Shown in pieces: positions 17,200 through 24,634 of a stretch of DNA of 64,000 nt. The DNA is from Verrucomicrobiia bacterium (GTDB taxonomy: Bacteria; Patescibacteriota; Saccharimonadia; Saccharimonadales; Saccharimonadaceae): positions 62,001 through 126,000 of the forward strand of contig DASPIB010000007.1 in assembly GCA_035629335.1 (NCBI GenBank), given 5' to 3'. The translations under genes and the position numbers were made by a program. The notes beneath the pieces were generated by a model. That model made no database searches. It had not been told where the DNA came from and worked only from the letters and a program-made list of their open reading frames with translations. The stretch's first letter is position 1. Each line of letters opens with the position of its first letter.

Positions 17200-17249
17200 A
17201 CCCCGCAAGCGAGGCCTTCACCCTTTCGGGTTGAAGTTGTTTGCGGGGG
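17200..17249 (-). terminator. Nested hairpin terminator
   Basis: CCCCGCAAGC pairs with GTTTGCGGGG. Inside it CTTCA-CCC pairs with GGG-TTGAAG. It lies 12 bases after the stop at 17261. Confidence 0.6.
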
Positions 17250-17260
17250 TGCCTGATGAA

Positions 17261-17938
17261 TCAGGTGCTGGTCGCCCCGATCGGTTCGTAGCCGAGGGCG
17301 ATCAGTCGGAGGATGGTGCGACCCAGCGATGCCGGGATCCACGCGTTGTTGTAGAAGGACGAGTTGTTCTGGAGCTTGTCCAGCAAGTCCTTCTGCGTGA
17401 ACTCCTCGATCTTCCGCTGTTGCGTCCTGATCTCGTCAGCGCTGCTGACGAGAACCATCTTGAGCGTAGCGGGGAAGGGGTGCCACGGCTGGTAGCTGCG
17501 GTCGACAAACGGCCAGAACCGCTCGACGATCTCCGCGAAGCGGTAGCCAGACAGTTCGACGAGGTCGGACACGCGACTCCAAGCAACCTTCTCGCCCAGC
17601 TCGTGCACACGCGCGAGCTTGGGGATCGGCGTCAGGTGGCCAAGCTGGCCGTTGTTGACCTGCTTGGCGGACTCAAAAGAAATGCCACCCGTCGGGAGCC
17701 ACGCCCCATCCGTCTTGTCCCACCGGAGAATTCCGAAGGGCTGCTCACCGACCCAGACGACCTTGGACGTCTGGCCGTAAAGAAGTTCGATCTCGATGCG
17801 CTGGAGTCCCTCGTGAGCCCCAATGAACCACTGATGGTAGCCCGGGGCGCAGCTAACGCCCTCAAGTACCCACTTGCCGTTCGTGATGAAGTGCGAGGTG
17901 CGGTCATTAGCGTAGAAGGTCTTACCGGTTTTACCCAT
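17261..17938 (-). CDS. Hypothetical protein, 225 aa, GC-rich single-gene unit
   Basis: A soluble protein with a beta-rich N-terminal half (FYANDRTSHFITNGKWVLEG, IEIELLYGQTSKVVWVGEQPFG) and a helical C-terminal half (RFAEIVERFWPFVDRSYQPW, EIRTQQRKIEEFTQKDLLDKL). The ATG at 17938 fits the GGAG nine bases upstream; an ATG at 17947 overlaps it. Strikingly GC-rich with third-position bias, so both strands look open; the promoter and terminator orientation settle the minus strand. It has its own promoter (18085-18113) and terminator. Family unknown. Confidence 0.7.
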   Translation of the reverse strand: MGKTGKTFYANDRTSHFITNGKWVLEGVSCAPGYHQWFIGAHEGLQRIEIELLYGQTSKVVWVGEQPFGILRWDKTDGAWLPTGGISFESAKQVNNGQLGHLTPIPKLARVHELGEKVAWSRVSDLVELSGYRFAEIVERFWPFVDRSYQPWHPFPATLKMVLVSSADEIRTQQRKIEEFTQKDLLDKLQNNSSFYNNAWIPASLGRTILRLIALGYEPIGATST

Positions 17939-18084
17939 TCGAACCATCTCCAGATGCGGTAAAAGGATACTCTGGCTTGACTACCGCCACCAGTCAGAGT
18001 CACCGTGTTATACGATGAGGAAAAGGCGGGTTACTCTTTCCTCAGCGTACAATCCTTGCGCTAGGGTCTAGTTAATATAACTTA

Positions 18085-18113
18085 ATATTAACATAATTTT
18101 TTACGTTCGTCAA
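18085..18113 (-). promoter_or_regulatory. Sigma-70-type promoter
   Basis: TTGACG (18108-18113) and TAATAT (18085-18090) on the minus strand are separated by 17 bases, upstream of the 17261-17938 gene. Confidence 0.6.
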
Positions 18114-18169
18114 GCATTTAGCTTGACTACTACACTGACGCTATATTACCCCCGCATTACAATAAATGC

Positions 18170-18352
18170 ATGAAATCTACCATCACGAGTTTAACCAGAA
18201 GTTCCTCACTCGCGAAACTTGCTTTGAGCTTCGATCGAAACGCACCAAAAGACAATGCGCGTCAAAGGCAGGGACTAATTGATGGTTTCTATACACTACC
18301 TAACTTATTAACGTCAGCATGGCGATCAAATGCATATATTAGCGACCTGTAA
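18170..18352 (+). CDS. Possible small leaderless gene, 60 aa
   Basis: The frame begins MKSTITSLTRSSSLAKLALS and ends WRSNAYISDL. CTGACG-17-TACAAT ends seven bases before the ATG, matching the leaderless spacing of other genes here. The protein is short, basic and of no known family. It could be a chance frame. Confidence 0.35.
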   Translation: MKSTITSLTRSSSLAKLALSFDRNAPKDNARQRQGLIDGFYTLPNLLTSAWRSNAYISDL

Positions 18353-18360
18353 AGAATAGC

Positions 18361-18385
18361 CGCCCCGGAGTAAAACTACGGGGCG
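18361..18385 (-). terminator. Stem-loop terminator
   Basis: CGCCCCG pairs with CGGGGCG, 12 bases after the stop at 18397. Confidence 0.6.
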
Positions 18386-18396
18386 TAAACGCTTGT

Positions 18397-18789
18397 CTAT
18401 CCAGTTACCTGCTGCCATGTTTCATTATCTGAGTAGCAGCGGTCAAGCAGGGCTTCGTTAAGTCTATCATCTCCGCAGCCATAGGGAACGAGCTTTCTAG
18501 GATGGTGAAAACCGGGCAGGCGCAAAAACTCAGCCTCTCGCGTTTCAATCTCCGTGCGCGTAAATGGATGGGCGCGCTCGATTAGTAGCGCAGACATACG
18601 ATCTCTGCGGCCTTGGTTATTCAACTTATAGGTAATACCCTCAACTTTGCCAAAAAACTCTTCATCTGGGTGCCCAAGCATAAGCTGAGCAAAGGTAGAT
18701 CGAAGAATCTTTGGTACAAGGCTGTCTCGTATAGCGCGAGCATCCAGCTCGTGAAACATATAGTAGATCGACCCAAAATTCAACGACAT
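18397..18789 (-). CDS. Hypothetical protein, 130 aa
   Basis: Starts MSLNFGSIYYMFHELDARAIRD at 18789, with AGGAGG seven bases upstream; a longer frame lacks a site. It is a mixed alpha/beta soluble protein with KVEGITYKLNNQGRRDRMSALLIERAHPFTRTEIE in sequence order across the middle and a histidine/cysteine-containing tail. It stands alone with a hairpin terminator. No family recognised. Confidence 0.6.
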   Translation of the reverse strand: MSLNFGSIYYMFHELDARAIRDSLVPKILRSTFAQLMLGHPDEEFFGKVEGITYKLNNQGRRDRMSALLIERAHPFTRTEIETREAEFLRLPGFHHPRKLVPYGCGDDRLNEALLDRCYSDNETWQQVTG

Positions 18790-19018
18790 AGTCTGACCTC
18801 CTAGCGGTCTTGGCAACTACTATAAAATAACACTGTATTAGGCTAAGGTCAAATCTCTTTCATCAGTAATGATCTACTTTCTACCGCTCACGGGTACTAT
18901 AGCAAGTGAATTGAGCTTAGTTTTGTTCCAAAGAAATCAATAAATAGGAATAGTGTTATGCCTGGTAGGCTATAAGTTCGGATAGATACCCATCTATTTC
19001 AAATTTGCATAAAGAGAA

Positions 19019-19044
19019 GGGGCGCCCCATAAGCGGTACGCCCC
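19019..19044 (-). terminator. Stem-loop terminator
   Basis: GGGGCG pairs with CGCCCC. It lies five bases after the ancestral stop (19049) of the next gene rather than after its present stop (19136). Confidence 0.5.
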
Positions 19045-19135
19045 GCAACTACCTTAGTTGCTTACGATACTCTATGCCCTGATTACTTATTAGCCGTCGC
19101 AGCGCTGAGTTATCGAGGCCAATACAAAAATAGTA

Positions 19136-19432
19136 CTAATTGGTTGCTGTGGGCTTGCACCGATCCTCGATCTCTCCGTCGTACCACGTAGGTCGAAGGA
19201 GCAGAACTTCAATAGGCTTAACCCAGCGACCAATCCCTGGTCCTTCTCGCCAACAAAGATCAAACACAAGCGTACAACCTTCATCTTTGCGAGTAATTTC
19301 TAGGTACGTCACTGAAGGGACGTCGGGAATCTCAAACGCATTACCACAATCTGTCCTTTTCTGGATGCGGAAGGGGACAGTACCCGTTAGTACGACCTTT
19401 AGGATGCCGCTTGCAGAAATCGATGCCTTCAT
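19136..19432 (-). CDS. Hypothetical beta-rich protein, apparently cut by an in-frame TAG
   Basis: The start ATG (MKASISASGILKVVLTG, 19432) has GAGAGG five bases upstream. The 98 aa product is beta-rich (SVTYLEITRKDEGCTLVFDL, IEVLLLRPTWYDGEIED). After KPTATN the frame meets TAG at 19136, then continues without shift as YYFCIGLDNSALRRLISNQG plus IEYRKQLR. It stops at 19049, five bases from the hairpin at 19044. The most likely reading is a recent nonsense mutation that shortened a ~127 aa protein. Whether the short form works is unknown. A TATACT box lies near 19468. Confidence 0.55.
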   Translation of the reverse strand: MKASISASGILKVVLTGTVPFRIQKRTDCGNAFEIPDVPSVTYLEITRKDEGCTLVFDLCWREGPGIGRWVKPIEVLLLRPTWYDGEIEDRCKPTATN

Positions 19433-19693
19433 CAGTGCCTCTCTCATAGGGTAGGCTAGGGGATAGTATACCATAAAGAACTGCTAAGAATAGTCAGTAA
19501 GAGGTTTCACGTGGGCTGCATTATACAATTTTTTGATGGAGTTTAGAAATTATGTAGATACTACTAGTAAAGGCCTGCACATTCCTAGACGGCTATAGCG
19601 TGAAGGTACGGGTAAGAGCGCTATTATTTGCATGTTTCTATCGGGACAAGGCGACTTTATGTGGGAGTCAAAGTTGGAATACGCTTTTTAACA

Positions 19694-19716
19694 GCGGACA
19701 GGGTTCGCCTGTCCGC
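19694..19716 (-). terminator. Stem-loop terminator
   Basis: GCGGACAGG pairs with CCTGTCCGC around GTTCG, seven bases beyond the stop at 19723. Confidence 0.65.
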
Positions 19717-19722
19717 CTAAGA

Positions 19723-20193
19723 TCACATACTGTCACGCAAGCTGATGGCTACCTGCGTTCCGCGATACAAGCCGGAATCAAGTGCTCTTGCAAGGATACT
19801 GATTGGTCTAATTGCAATCAGGAACCTATCACTTTGGTAAGGCTGAACGACGACATCGAAAATAGTAACCGGATCACCTGCTGGACCAAACGTCGCTTTA
19901 GAGGTACGAATGGTACGATTCGTCTCGTTAAAGTCGAAATAGCTTTCCCTTGCGATGTGCCAGATATTACGTGCATGCTGCAACAGCCAAAGCGACCTTT
20001 GACGTTTGTCGACCGCCTGTAGCAATGTCGACCCAGACTTATCGGAAGATGAATAGCAAGCCTTCACGGTGTAACTAGCCTCTCCGATGAAAAATACGTC
20101 GCGACGACGCAGGCTTTCTAGCGCATGTACCACGACAAAATTATCCGGCAATCCACCACTCGGTTGCTCGACACTCGTACCCGGTGTGGGCAT
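19723..20193 (-). CDS. Hypothetical protein, 156 aa
   Basis: The ATG at 20193 is preceded by GGAGAG at five bases. The soluble product has strands in the first half (DNFVVVHALESLRRRDVFFI, ASYTVKACYSS) and a second beta region near FDVVVQPYQSDRFLIAI. One-gene unit with a compact hairpin downstream. No known family and no obvious active-site motif. Confidence 0.6.
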   Translation of the reverse strand: MPTPGTSVEQPSGGLPDNFVVVHALESLRRRDVFFIGEASYTVKACYSSSDKSGSTLLQAVDKRQRSLWLLQHARNIWHIARESYFDFNETNRTIRTSKATFGPAGDPVTIFDVVVQPYQSDRFLIAIRPISILARALDSGLYRGTQVAISLRDSM

Positions 20194-20267
20194 AATTTCT
20201 CTCCGCTCTAAGTCGAATAGCGCTTAGATAATAACATTTACTACCATCGTTGCAAAGGGAAATAAAT

Positions 20268-20299
20268 ATTCTCACGAGTGAACTATCACTCGTGAGAAT
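20268..20299 (-). terminator. Intrinsic terminator
   Basis: A 14 bp perfect stem (ATTCTCACGAGTGA and complement) is followed on the minus strand by T-rich DNA. Confidence 0.7.
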
Positions 20300-20319
20300 T
20301 AATTAAGGGTTAAGATCGT

Positions 20320-20691
20320 CTACTTGCCCGATTTAATATCCTCTAATTCCTGGCCGCCCAAAATGATGGTTCGCCAGGTATCGGCGAGCGTTTCATCGGA
20401 AGCCTTGCCCTTGATAGCGTGACTAAGGGCGAGAGTCCAGTATGCTATCAAACGCTCGCGATAACCATCCTTTAGAACTCGAAAACCAAAAGGACGGTGA
20501 TTAATCGGATATTGATACGGTGAGACAAATTCTACTACCATCTCTTCGCCATCCTTGAGCAGTACACGCTCAAGGCAGGTGGGCATTCCCCAACCGCCGG
20601 TGTTCTCGTAAAAAGTTATCCTATGGTTATCAGAGAAGCTTACACGCGCAAAGCGGCCCTGCGATTCGACACTAATTACCTTTAGGCCCAT
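20320..20691 (-). CDS. Hypothetical protein, 123 aa
   Basis: The ATG at 20691 (MGLKVISVESQGRFARVSF) has AAGGTGA about six bases upstream; a GTG at 20718 lies further out. The first 60 residues look like a small beta domain, followed by a helical end (ERLIAYWTLALSHAIKG). Single-gene unit with terminator. Not recognised. Confidence 0.6.
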   Translation of the reverse strand: MGLKVISVESQGRFARVSFSDNHRITFYENTGGWGMPTCLERVLLKDGEEMVVEFVSPYQYPINHRPFGFRVLKDGYRERLIAYWTLALSHAIKGKASDETLADTWRTIILGGQELEDIKSGK

Positions 20692-20844
20692 GCCACTCAC
20701 CTTGTCAATAGGGGACACATTATAATATAACTTTTTTCTTTTTATAACAACTAATAATCATTAATAGTTGTTAAGCTCATGGCAAAAAATGAACGGGTAT
20801 CTAAATAACGGTCTGATTAGGGGTGTCGTTAATTTCAGTGTGGA

Positions 20845-20877
20845 CCCGGTGTGTGCATAAAGCCGGCACACACCGGG
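20845..20877 (-). terminator. Strong stem-loop terminator
   Basis: CCCGGTGTGTGC pairs perfectly with GCACACACCGGG (12 bp), five bases after the stop at 20883. Confidence 0.7.
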
Positions 20878-20882
20878 ATCGT

Positions 20883-21197
20883 CTAGTAGGGCATGATGGC
20901 CTTGCCGACAGTCACCCTCCAGTCGCGGAACCAGATGCAGAAAATGTTTCCGTCAGGAGCCATGATCTCGTAGCATTCATGGTTATCGACACGACTTTCT
21001 GCAGCTGCAGCGAGGCGGTCCTGCAAGAAGTCGAAGTCGTCACCGCCTTCATAAATGAATGGGCCATCGGTGACATCATCTCCAGCAATACGGGCCACCC
21101 GATAGCCGTGGCGAACAATGGTATAGCGGCTAAGATCATTGGCAGCGAGAAGTTCAAGAAGCTCAGGAAGTTCCGGGAATTTCTTAAGTTCACGCAC
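20883..21197 (-). CDS. Hypothetical protein, 104 aa (or 127 aa)
   Basis: GTG at 21197 (then RELKKFPELPELLELLA) has GGGAG five bases upstream. An in-frame ATG at 21266 would add 23 residues but has no site, so the shorter form is preferred. The acidic product has an N-terminal helix, a FIYEGGDDFDFLQDRLAAAAE region and a beta ending (IMAPDGNIFCIWFRDWRVTVG). Family unknown. Confidence 0.6.
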   Translation of the reverse strand: MRELKKFPELPELLELLAANDLSRYTIVRHGYRVARIAGDDVTDGPFIYEGGDDFDFLQDRLAAAAESRVDNHECYEIMAPDGNIFCIWFRDWRVTVGKAIMPY

Positions 21198-21451
21198 AAA
21201 GTCTCCCAAGGAGGATACTGCTAGGACTTCTTCAGCTCTGAGAGCAGAATAAACTAATTCTATCATAATAAATTAAGATTGCAATTTTAAGGAATGCGAG
21301 CATTGATAGTAGGCACAAGCAAGAGTTTGGCACCGGTTTGGTGGTTCAGTGCAGCGAGGTACCAGGAGGGTCGTCTCAAGGTGTAAAATGGCAATCCTAA
21401 ACGTTATGATAGAATATAAGTATTAGCTCGCCGACCAGGAGAGAAGGTCCA

Positions 21452-21823
21452 GTGTATCGAGAGAACCGAGCAGGCCTGTGTCCGCTCAATGGTGATAAGT
21501 TTGATCAGAGGACGCTCGCCAAGCCGGCGTTACCTGCTGGTGCTGTCAAGGCTCTTTCCGAGCTTGTCGAAGGCAGGACGTACGAACTGCACTTTTGCAC
21601 CGACCACGGGATTCGCATTGCGCTGCCCCCAGAAAAGGAGACCTGGTACCATGTTGTGCGGTCGGGCATGATCTTTCGCGGTCTTGACAGTGCCGGCAAT
21701 GCCGTCTTTGATGTGGAGGTAGCGCGGCGCCGAGGCTGGGTTCATGATCTGTGGGAGCTCGGCCTGAAGTCAGATGGTAACACATGGGAACACTATCGCT
21801 TCCTCATGCCTGCTTCCGCTTAA
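21452..21823 (+). CDS. Hypothetical protein, 123 aa
   Basis: GTG at 21452 follows an AGGAGAGAAGG stretch. The protein is beta-rich (YELHFCTDHGIRIALPPEKE, YHVVRSGMIFRGLDSAG, AVFDVEVARRRGW), ending in a WEHYRF motif. GC-rich single-gene unit with a matching terminator downstream. No family recognised. Confidence 0.6.
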   Translation: MYRENRAGLCPLNGDKFDQRTLAKPALPAGAVKALSELVEGRTYELHFCTDHGIRIALPPEKETWYHVVRSGMIFRGLDSAGNAVFDVEVARRRGWVHDLWELGLKSDGNTWEHYRFLMPASA

Positions 21824-21831
21824 GGCGCTGG

Positions 21832-21860
21832 GCCGTTCTTGGAATATATCTGAGAACGGC
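21832..21860 (+). terminator. Stem-loop terminator
   Basis: GCCGTTCT pairs with AGAACGGC, followed by TCGTTTAAATTT, nine bases after the stop at 21823. Confidence 0.65.
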
Positions 21861-21914
21861 TCGTTTAAATTTGCCATTTGAACTTTGCGGAGAATAACTA
21901 CCTAAGTATTTAAA

Positions 21915-22060
21915 CGCCTTTCAGGGTGTAAAGTGTTGCAAAAAGTTGTATCTCCGTCCTCCAGCGCCTGGATTGGCGCGGAGAGACAGGAGACGCGTGC
22001 CGTTCAATGCGAGTCGAGCTTCCCTGCCAGAGCTAAGAAGTGCCTAATCGAACGCCTTCG
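21915..22060 (-). pseudogene. Decayed copy of the 3' end and terminator of the 179-1015 gene
   Basis: The block CAGGGTGTAAA...GCGCCTGGATTGGCGCGGAG...GAGACGCGTGCCGTTC...CCAGAGC lines up base by base, with scattered substitutions and small gaps, with 90-225. That region covers the terminator, stop region and last codons of the first gene. The rest of the gene is missing or unrecognisable up to about 22170. It is a relic of a duplicated or recombined unit. The remaining gap to 22272 shows nothing else. Confidence 0.7.
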
Positions 22061-22272
22061 ACCTGGGTAATGCAATTACTCGCTCTCATTTGCTGCTCTG
22101 CAGCCGGTTTCCTAGAAGAACAAGCGAGATATGCATGACGCTCCAAGGCTCTTGTATGGATGCACACGCTTACTGTGTGGTCTTAAAGTTATTAGTTAAT
22201 ACCATAGTTTTCAGGCTGGTATGATAGTATGGTTTGGTTGACATTATTTTCGTTACCGTAAAGGACTGAAGC

Positions 22273-22485
22273 ATGAAGGCATTAGTCATTAGCGATGTGA
22301 GCGTCGAAACAGCCGGAATGACTAAAATACGTATGTCAGTCGAACAACTACCAGGTAAGTGGGTTACTCGAGAACTTTTTATAGTTCATGACCACCCACT
22401 GCGGCTCCAAAAGGGAACTGAAGTTGAGCTGAGGTATGTTGATGCGGGAGATCCCGGTAAAGGCTATGATATTTTCATCGAGTAA
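22273..22485 (+). CDS. Hypothetical beta-rich small protein, 70 aa
   Basis: ATG at 22273 with AGGACTGA upstream. The sequence (KALVISDVSVETAGMTKIRM, ELFIVHDHPLRLQKGTEVEL, YDIFIE) suggests a small OB- or SH3-like beta barrel. A good terminator follows. No match to a known family by eye. Confidence 0.6.
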   Translation: MKALVISDVSVETAGMTKIRMSVEQLPGKWVTRELFIVHDHPLRLQKGTEVELRYVDAGDPGKGYDIFIE

Positions 22486-22515
22486 GTACCTTCGCATTTA
22501 GGTTGTTTTGGCAAA

Positions 22516-22534
22516 CCCCCACACCCAGTGGGGG
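22516..22534 (+). terminator. Intrinsic terminator
   Basis: CCCCCAC pairs with GTGGGGG and is followed by CTTCTTTTT. Confidence 0.8.
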
Positions 22535-22771
22535 CTTCTTTTTGATTTGCAAAGTATTATAACTGCTTAAAGTCTTATCCCCGGAATATAGGCATGTTAA
22601 AGCAGGGCGTATCTATAATAGGTCGACAATGCATGTTCTATAATGACGCTGAGACTTAGTAGGTCTAACCAAGAGATGAACTAAAGATCTAGGAAAGTGC
22701 ACTATAGCCGGAGTGAGGGGTTTGATAAGGGCGAAGGAGGCGTTCCCGCGTTACTATTCATATATTGTGTA

Positions 22772-22807
22772 TGCCGGGGATCCAGAATCGCTTCTGAATC
22801 CCCGGCA
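22772..22807 (-). terminator. Strong stem-loop terminator
   Basis: TGCCGGGGAT-CAGAA pairs with TTCTG-ATCCCCGGCA, 28 bases past the stop at 22836. Confidence 0.65.
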
Positions 22808-22835
22808 GTAGTGAAGAGCGTTACGGATAAGTTTG

Positions 22836-23129
22836 TCAGCCCTGACGCTTGTGCACAATCAGTACCGGCTGGCCTTCGTCGGTCGACAGTTGTGCGTCCC
22901 AATCTTGGCCGCCATTGACGGCGTTGATGGCATCACAAACCGCTTCCCGAACATCCGGGCTGGTGCCGGGCGGAAAGAGCAAGTATCCCGCAACATTGCT
23001 ATCGCCCTTACGAGAGACCATATCCCTCTTGACTTGAGCTAGAAAGCCCTGAACTTGACTTTGGAAGTCTTCACTTGATCGGCGCTGGCTCGCAATTTCT
23101 TCCGCACTAGGGAAGTCAAAGCTCGGCAT
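22836..23129 (-). CDS. Hypothetical protein, 97 aa
   Basis: ATG at 23129 (MPSFDFPSAEEIASQRR) with GAGAGGAA seven bases upstream. The N-terminal half is a helix (SSEDFQSQVQGFLAQVKRDM), the C-terminal half a small alpha/beta region ending PVLIVHKRQG. AT-rich promoter-like DNA lies at 23150-23190. Single-gene unit; not recognised. Confidence 0.6.
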   Translation of the reverse strand: MPSFDFPSAEEIASQRRSSEDFQSQVQGFLAQVKRDMVSRKGDSNVAGYLLFPPGTSPDVREAVCDAINAVNGGQDWDAQLSTDEGQPVLIVHKRQG

Positions 23130-23355
23130 GTCTGTTCCTCTCAGAAAACTTTCTAATCTCCGTCTATATAAATATATACTATTATATTTTGTATGCACAG
23201 CGAGCTACAGCCGAACACAAAAACCTTCCAGGATTAGGTACTGCCACTAGAAGAGCTACTGTTAAATCGGTTTTGATAACCATATGCAAAAAGCAAACAT
23301 AGTAAGAATCAAAGCTAACTTGTTAAATAATTAATTAAGCACCATACTTGTAGGC

Positions 23356-24033
23356 ATGGAACGGTCTAATGATGAGTTCTCGCTCTCTCGTCAGCAAGTT
23401 TCCGCCCTCAATGCCGTTGATCTTCGGCTTTATGGTGTCGTGCACGGCATCCAGGCAAAAAAGCGCGTGGATCAGATCAGCGAGGGTGATTACCAGAAGC
23501 TCAAGGAGGTTGTTGACGCACTAGACGCCCGACGCGGAGACGTGCTGGCGATTGAGCCCACGGGCTTTGTTAGCCTTGATGAACCACCGTCCATTCCAAG
23601 TATTATTCCTGTATCTGCTGAGGCAACCCAGGCTCTACCACCGGATGAGTTGCAGCCGCAGCTGCTGGAGCTTCTTGAGGAGGGGCGCTCTGAGCGCGTT
23701 ATCAATAACCTAGCGTATGTCGCAGCTCGAGCTCTACTGCATCGGGTAGAGGTGCATACCGCTGAAGTTACGGAAAGCGAATGGGAAGCCATCCAGGCGA
23801 AAGCCGAGGCATCTTCGACAGATGCGGCTTCTAAAAAAGAGCAGGAACAGGTAGCCCGCAACAGTAAGATGCTGGCCCGGCTCGGGGATATTGCCATTGA
23901 CATGACGACCGGAAATCGGTCAGGAGATCGATCGGTACTCCTTTACGCCACTGGCGCAGCGCATACTCCACGGTTGAGTGGTCGGCTTGCTGCTGCTGGG
24001 GTAAAGTTTAGGTCAACGGTACTAAAGAGCTAG
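23356..24033 (+). CDS. Hypothetical protein, 225 aa
   Basis: Mostly helical protein with a charged middle (ELLEEGRSERVINNLAYVAARALLHR) and a C-terminal Rossmann-like stretch, SVLLYATGAAHTPRLSGRLA then AAGVKFRSTVL. That stretch is reminiscent of the GAxHxxxLxxxLxxxG ending of TraB-like proteins, but the match is too short to name it. No ribosome site; CATACT lies about seven bases before the ATG (leaderless style). The function is unknown. Confidence 0.55.
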   Translation: MERSNDEFSLSRQQVSALNAVDLRLYGVVHGIQAKKRVDQISEGDYQKLKEVVDALDARRGDVLAIEPTGFVSLDEPPSIPSIIPVSAEATQALPPDELQPQLLELLEEGRSERVINNLAYVAARALLHRVEVHTAEVTESEWEAIQAKAEASSTDAASKKEQEQVARNSKMLARLGDIAIDMTTGNRSGDRSVLLYATGAAHTPRLSGRLAAAGVKFRSTVLKS

Positions 24034-24111
24034 TCGCTGCATTTGCGGTTAGTCGGCCGGTCAGCTCTAGGTTACAATTACTGCCAAGAGCAAGGCTTTC
24101 CATTCAAGTAG

Positions 24112-24147
24112 GTCCGGTGCAGTTCGCTAAGTAACTGCACCGGACCA
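24112..24147. terminator. Perfect 14 bp hairpin
   Basis: GGTCCGGTGCAGTT pairs with AACTGCACCGGACC around an 8-base loop. It lies 79 bases beyond the 23356-24033 gene. No U-tract is visible on either side. Confidence 0.5.
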
Positions 24148-24208
24148 TCCATACGCATGTGGTCTTTAAGTAGAAGCCGGTGCCGCAGTACTTTAACTGA
24201 GGCGTCCC

Positions 24209-24634
24209 ATGACATATAGAGCACAACCCTGGTTTGGAGCACCAATGCGCGATAATAGAGGCCACGCACTTGTGCCGCCGAGTTGTCCTGCTGCAATTCA
24301 AGGGCAGCCTGCTAATGCGACCGCAAGTCGTTTCGATCTAACAGTAGCAGCAATCCCTAGTGTGGAGAAGGTGAAGTATTACGTGCTATTTGTGTACCTT
24401 GACCCTCCTATCGGCGGCCTTGTTGCTTCAGATGAGTTGACGGCGAATGCCGATACGGAGCTGGGCAAGCTCCTGTGGCGAATCGAGAATACACCACGGT
24501 TGCAACAAGATATTAAGAAGGCATTGCTTAAGCGCATCATGTCTTGCCAGGGAGTTGTAAGAGTTGGCAATGAGGCGCAATGCTATGCACTTGGGCGCAA
24601 AGGCCTTGAGGTTGCCGTTCAGAGCGTAAAGTAG
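24209..24634 (+). CDS. Hypothetical protein, 141 aa
   Basis: The C-terminal 100 residues look genuine (KYYVLFVYLDPPIGGLVASD, ELGKLLWRIENTPRLQQDIKKALLKR, and an ending LGRKGLEVAVQSVK). The first 35 residues are less convincing, and the start (ATG 24209 with TGAGG six bases upstream) is uncertain. It faces the beta-helix adhesin gene tail to tail and shares a bidirectional terminator with it. Not recognised. Confidence 0.5.
   Translation: MTYRAQPWFGAPMRDNRGHALVPPSCPAAIQGQPANATASRFDLTVAAIPSVEKVKYYVLFVYLDPPIGGLVASDELTANADTELGKLLWRIENTPRLQQDIKKALLKRIMSCQGVVRVGNEAQCYALGRKGLEVAVQSVK

Noticed and set aside
17231-17962. Long plus-strand open frame opposite the 17261-17938 gene
   Set aside because: Same GC-driven shadow; it starts inside the terminator hairpin of the minus-strand gene.
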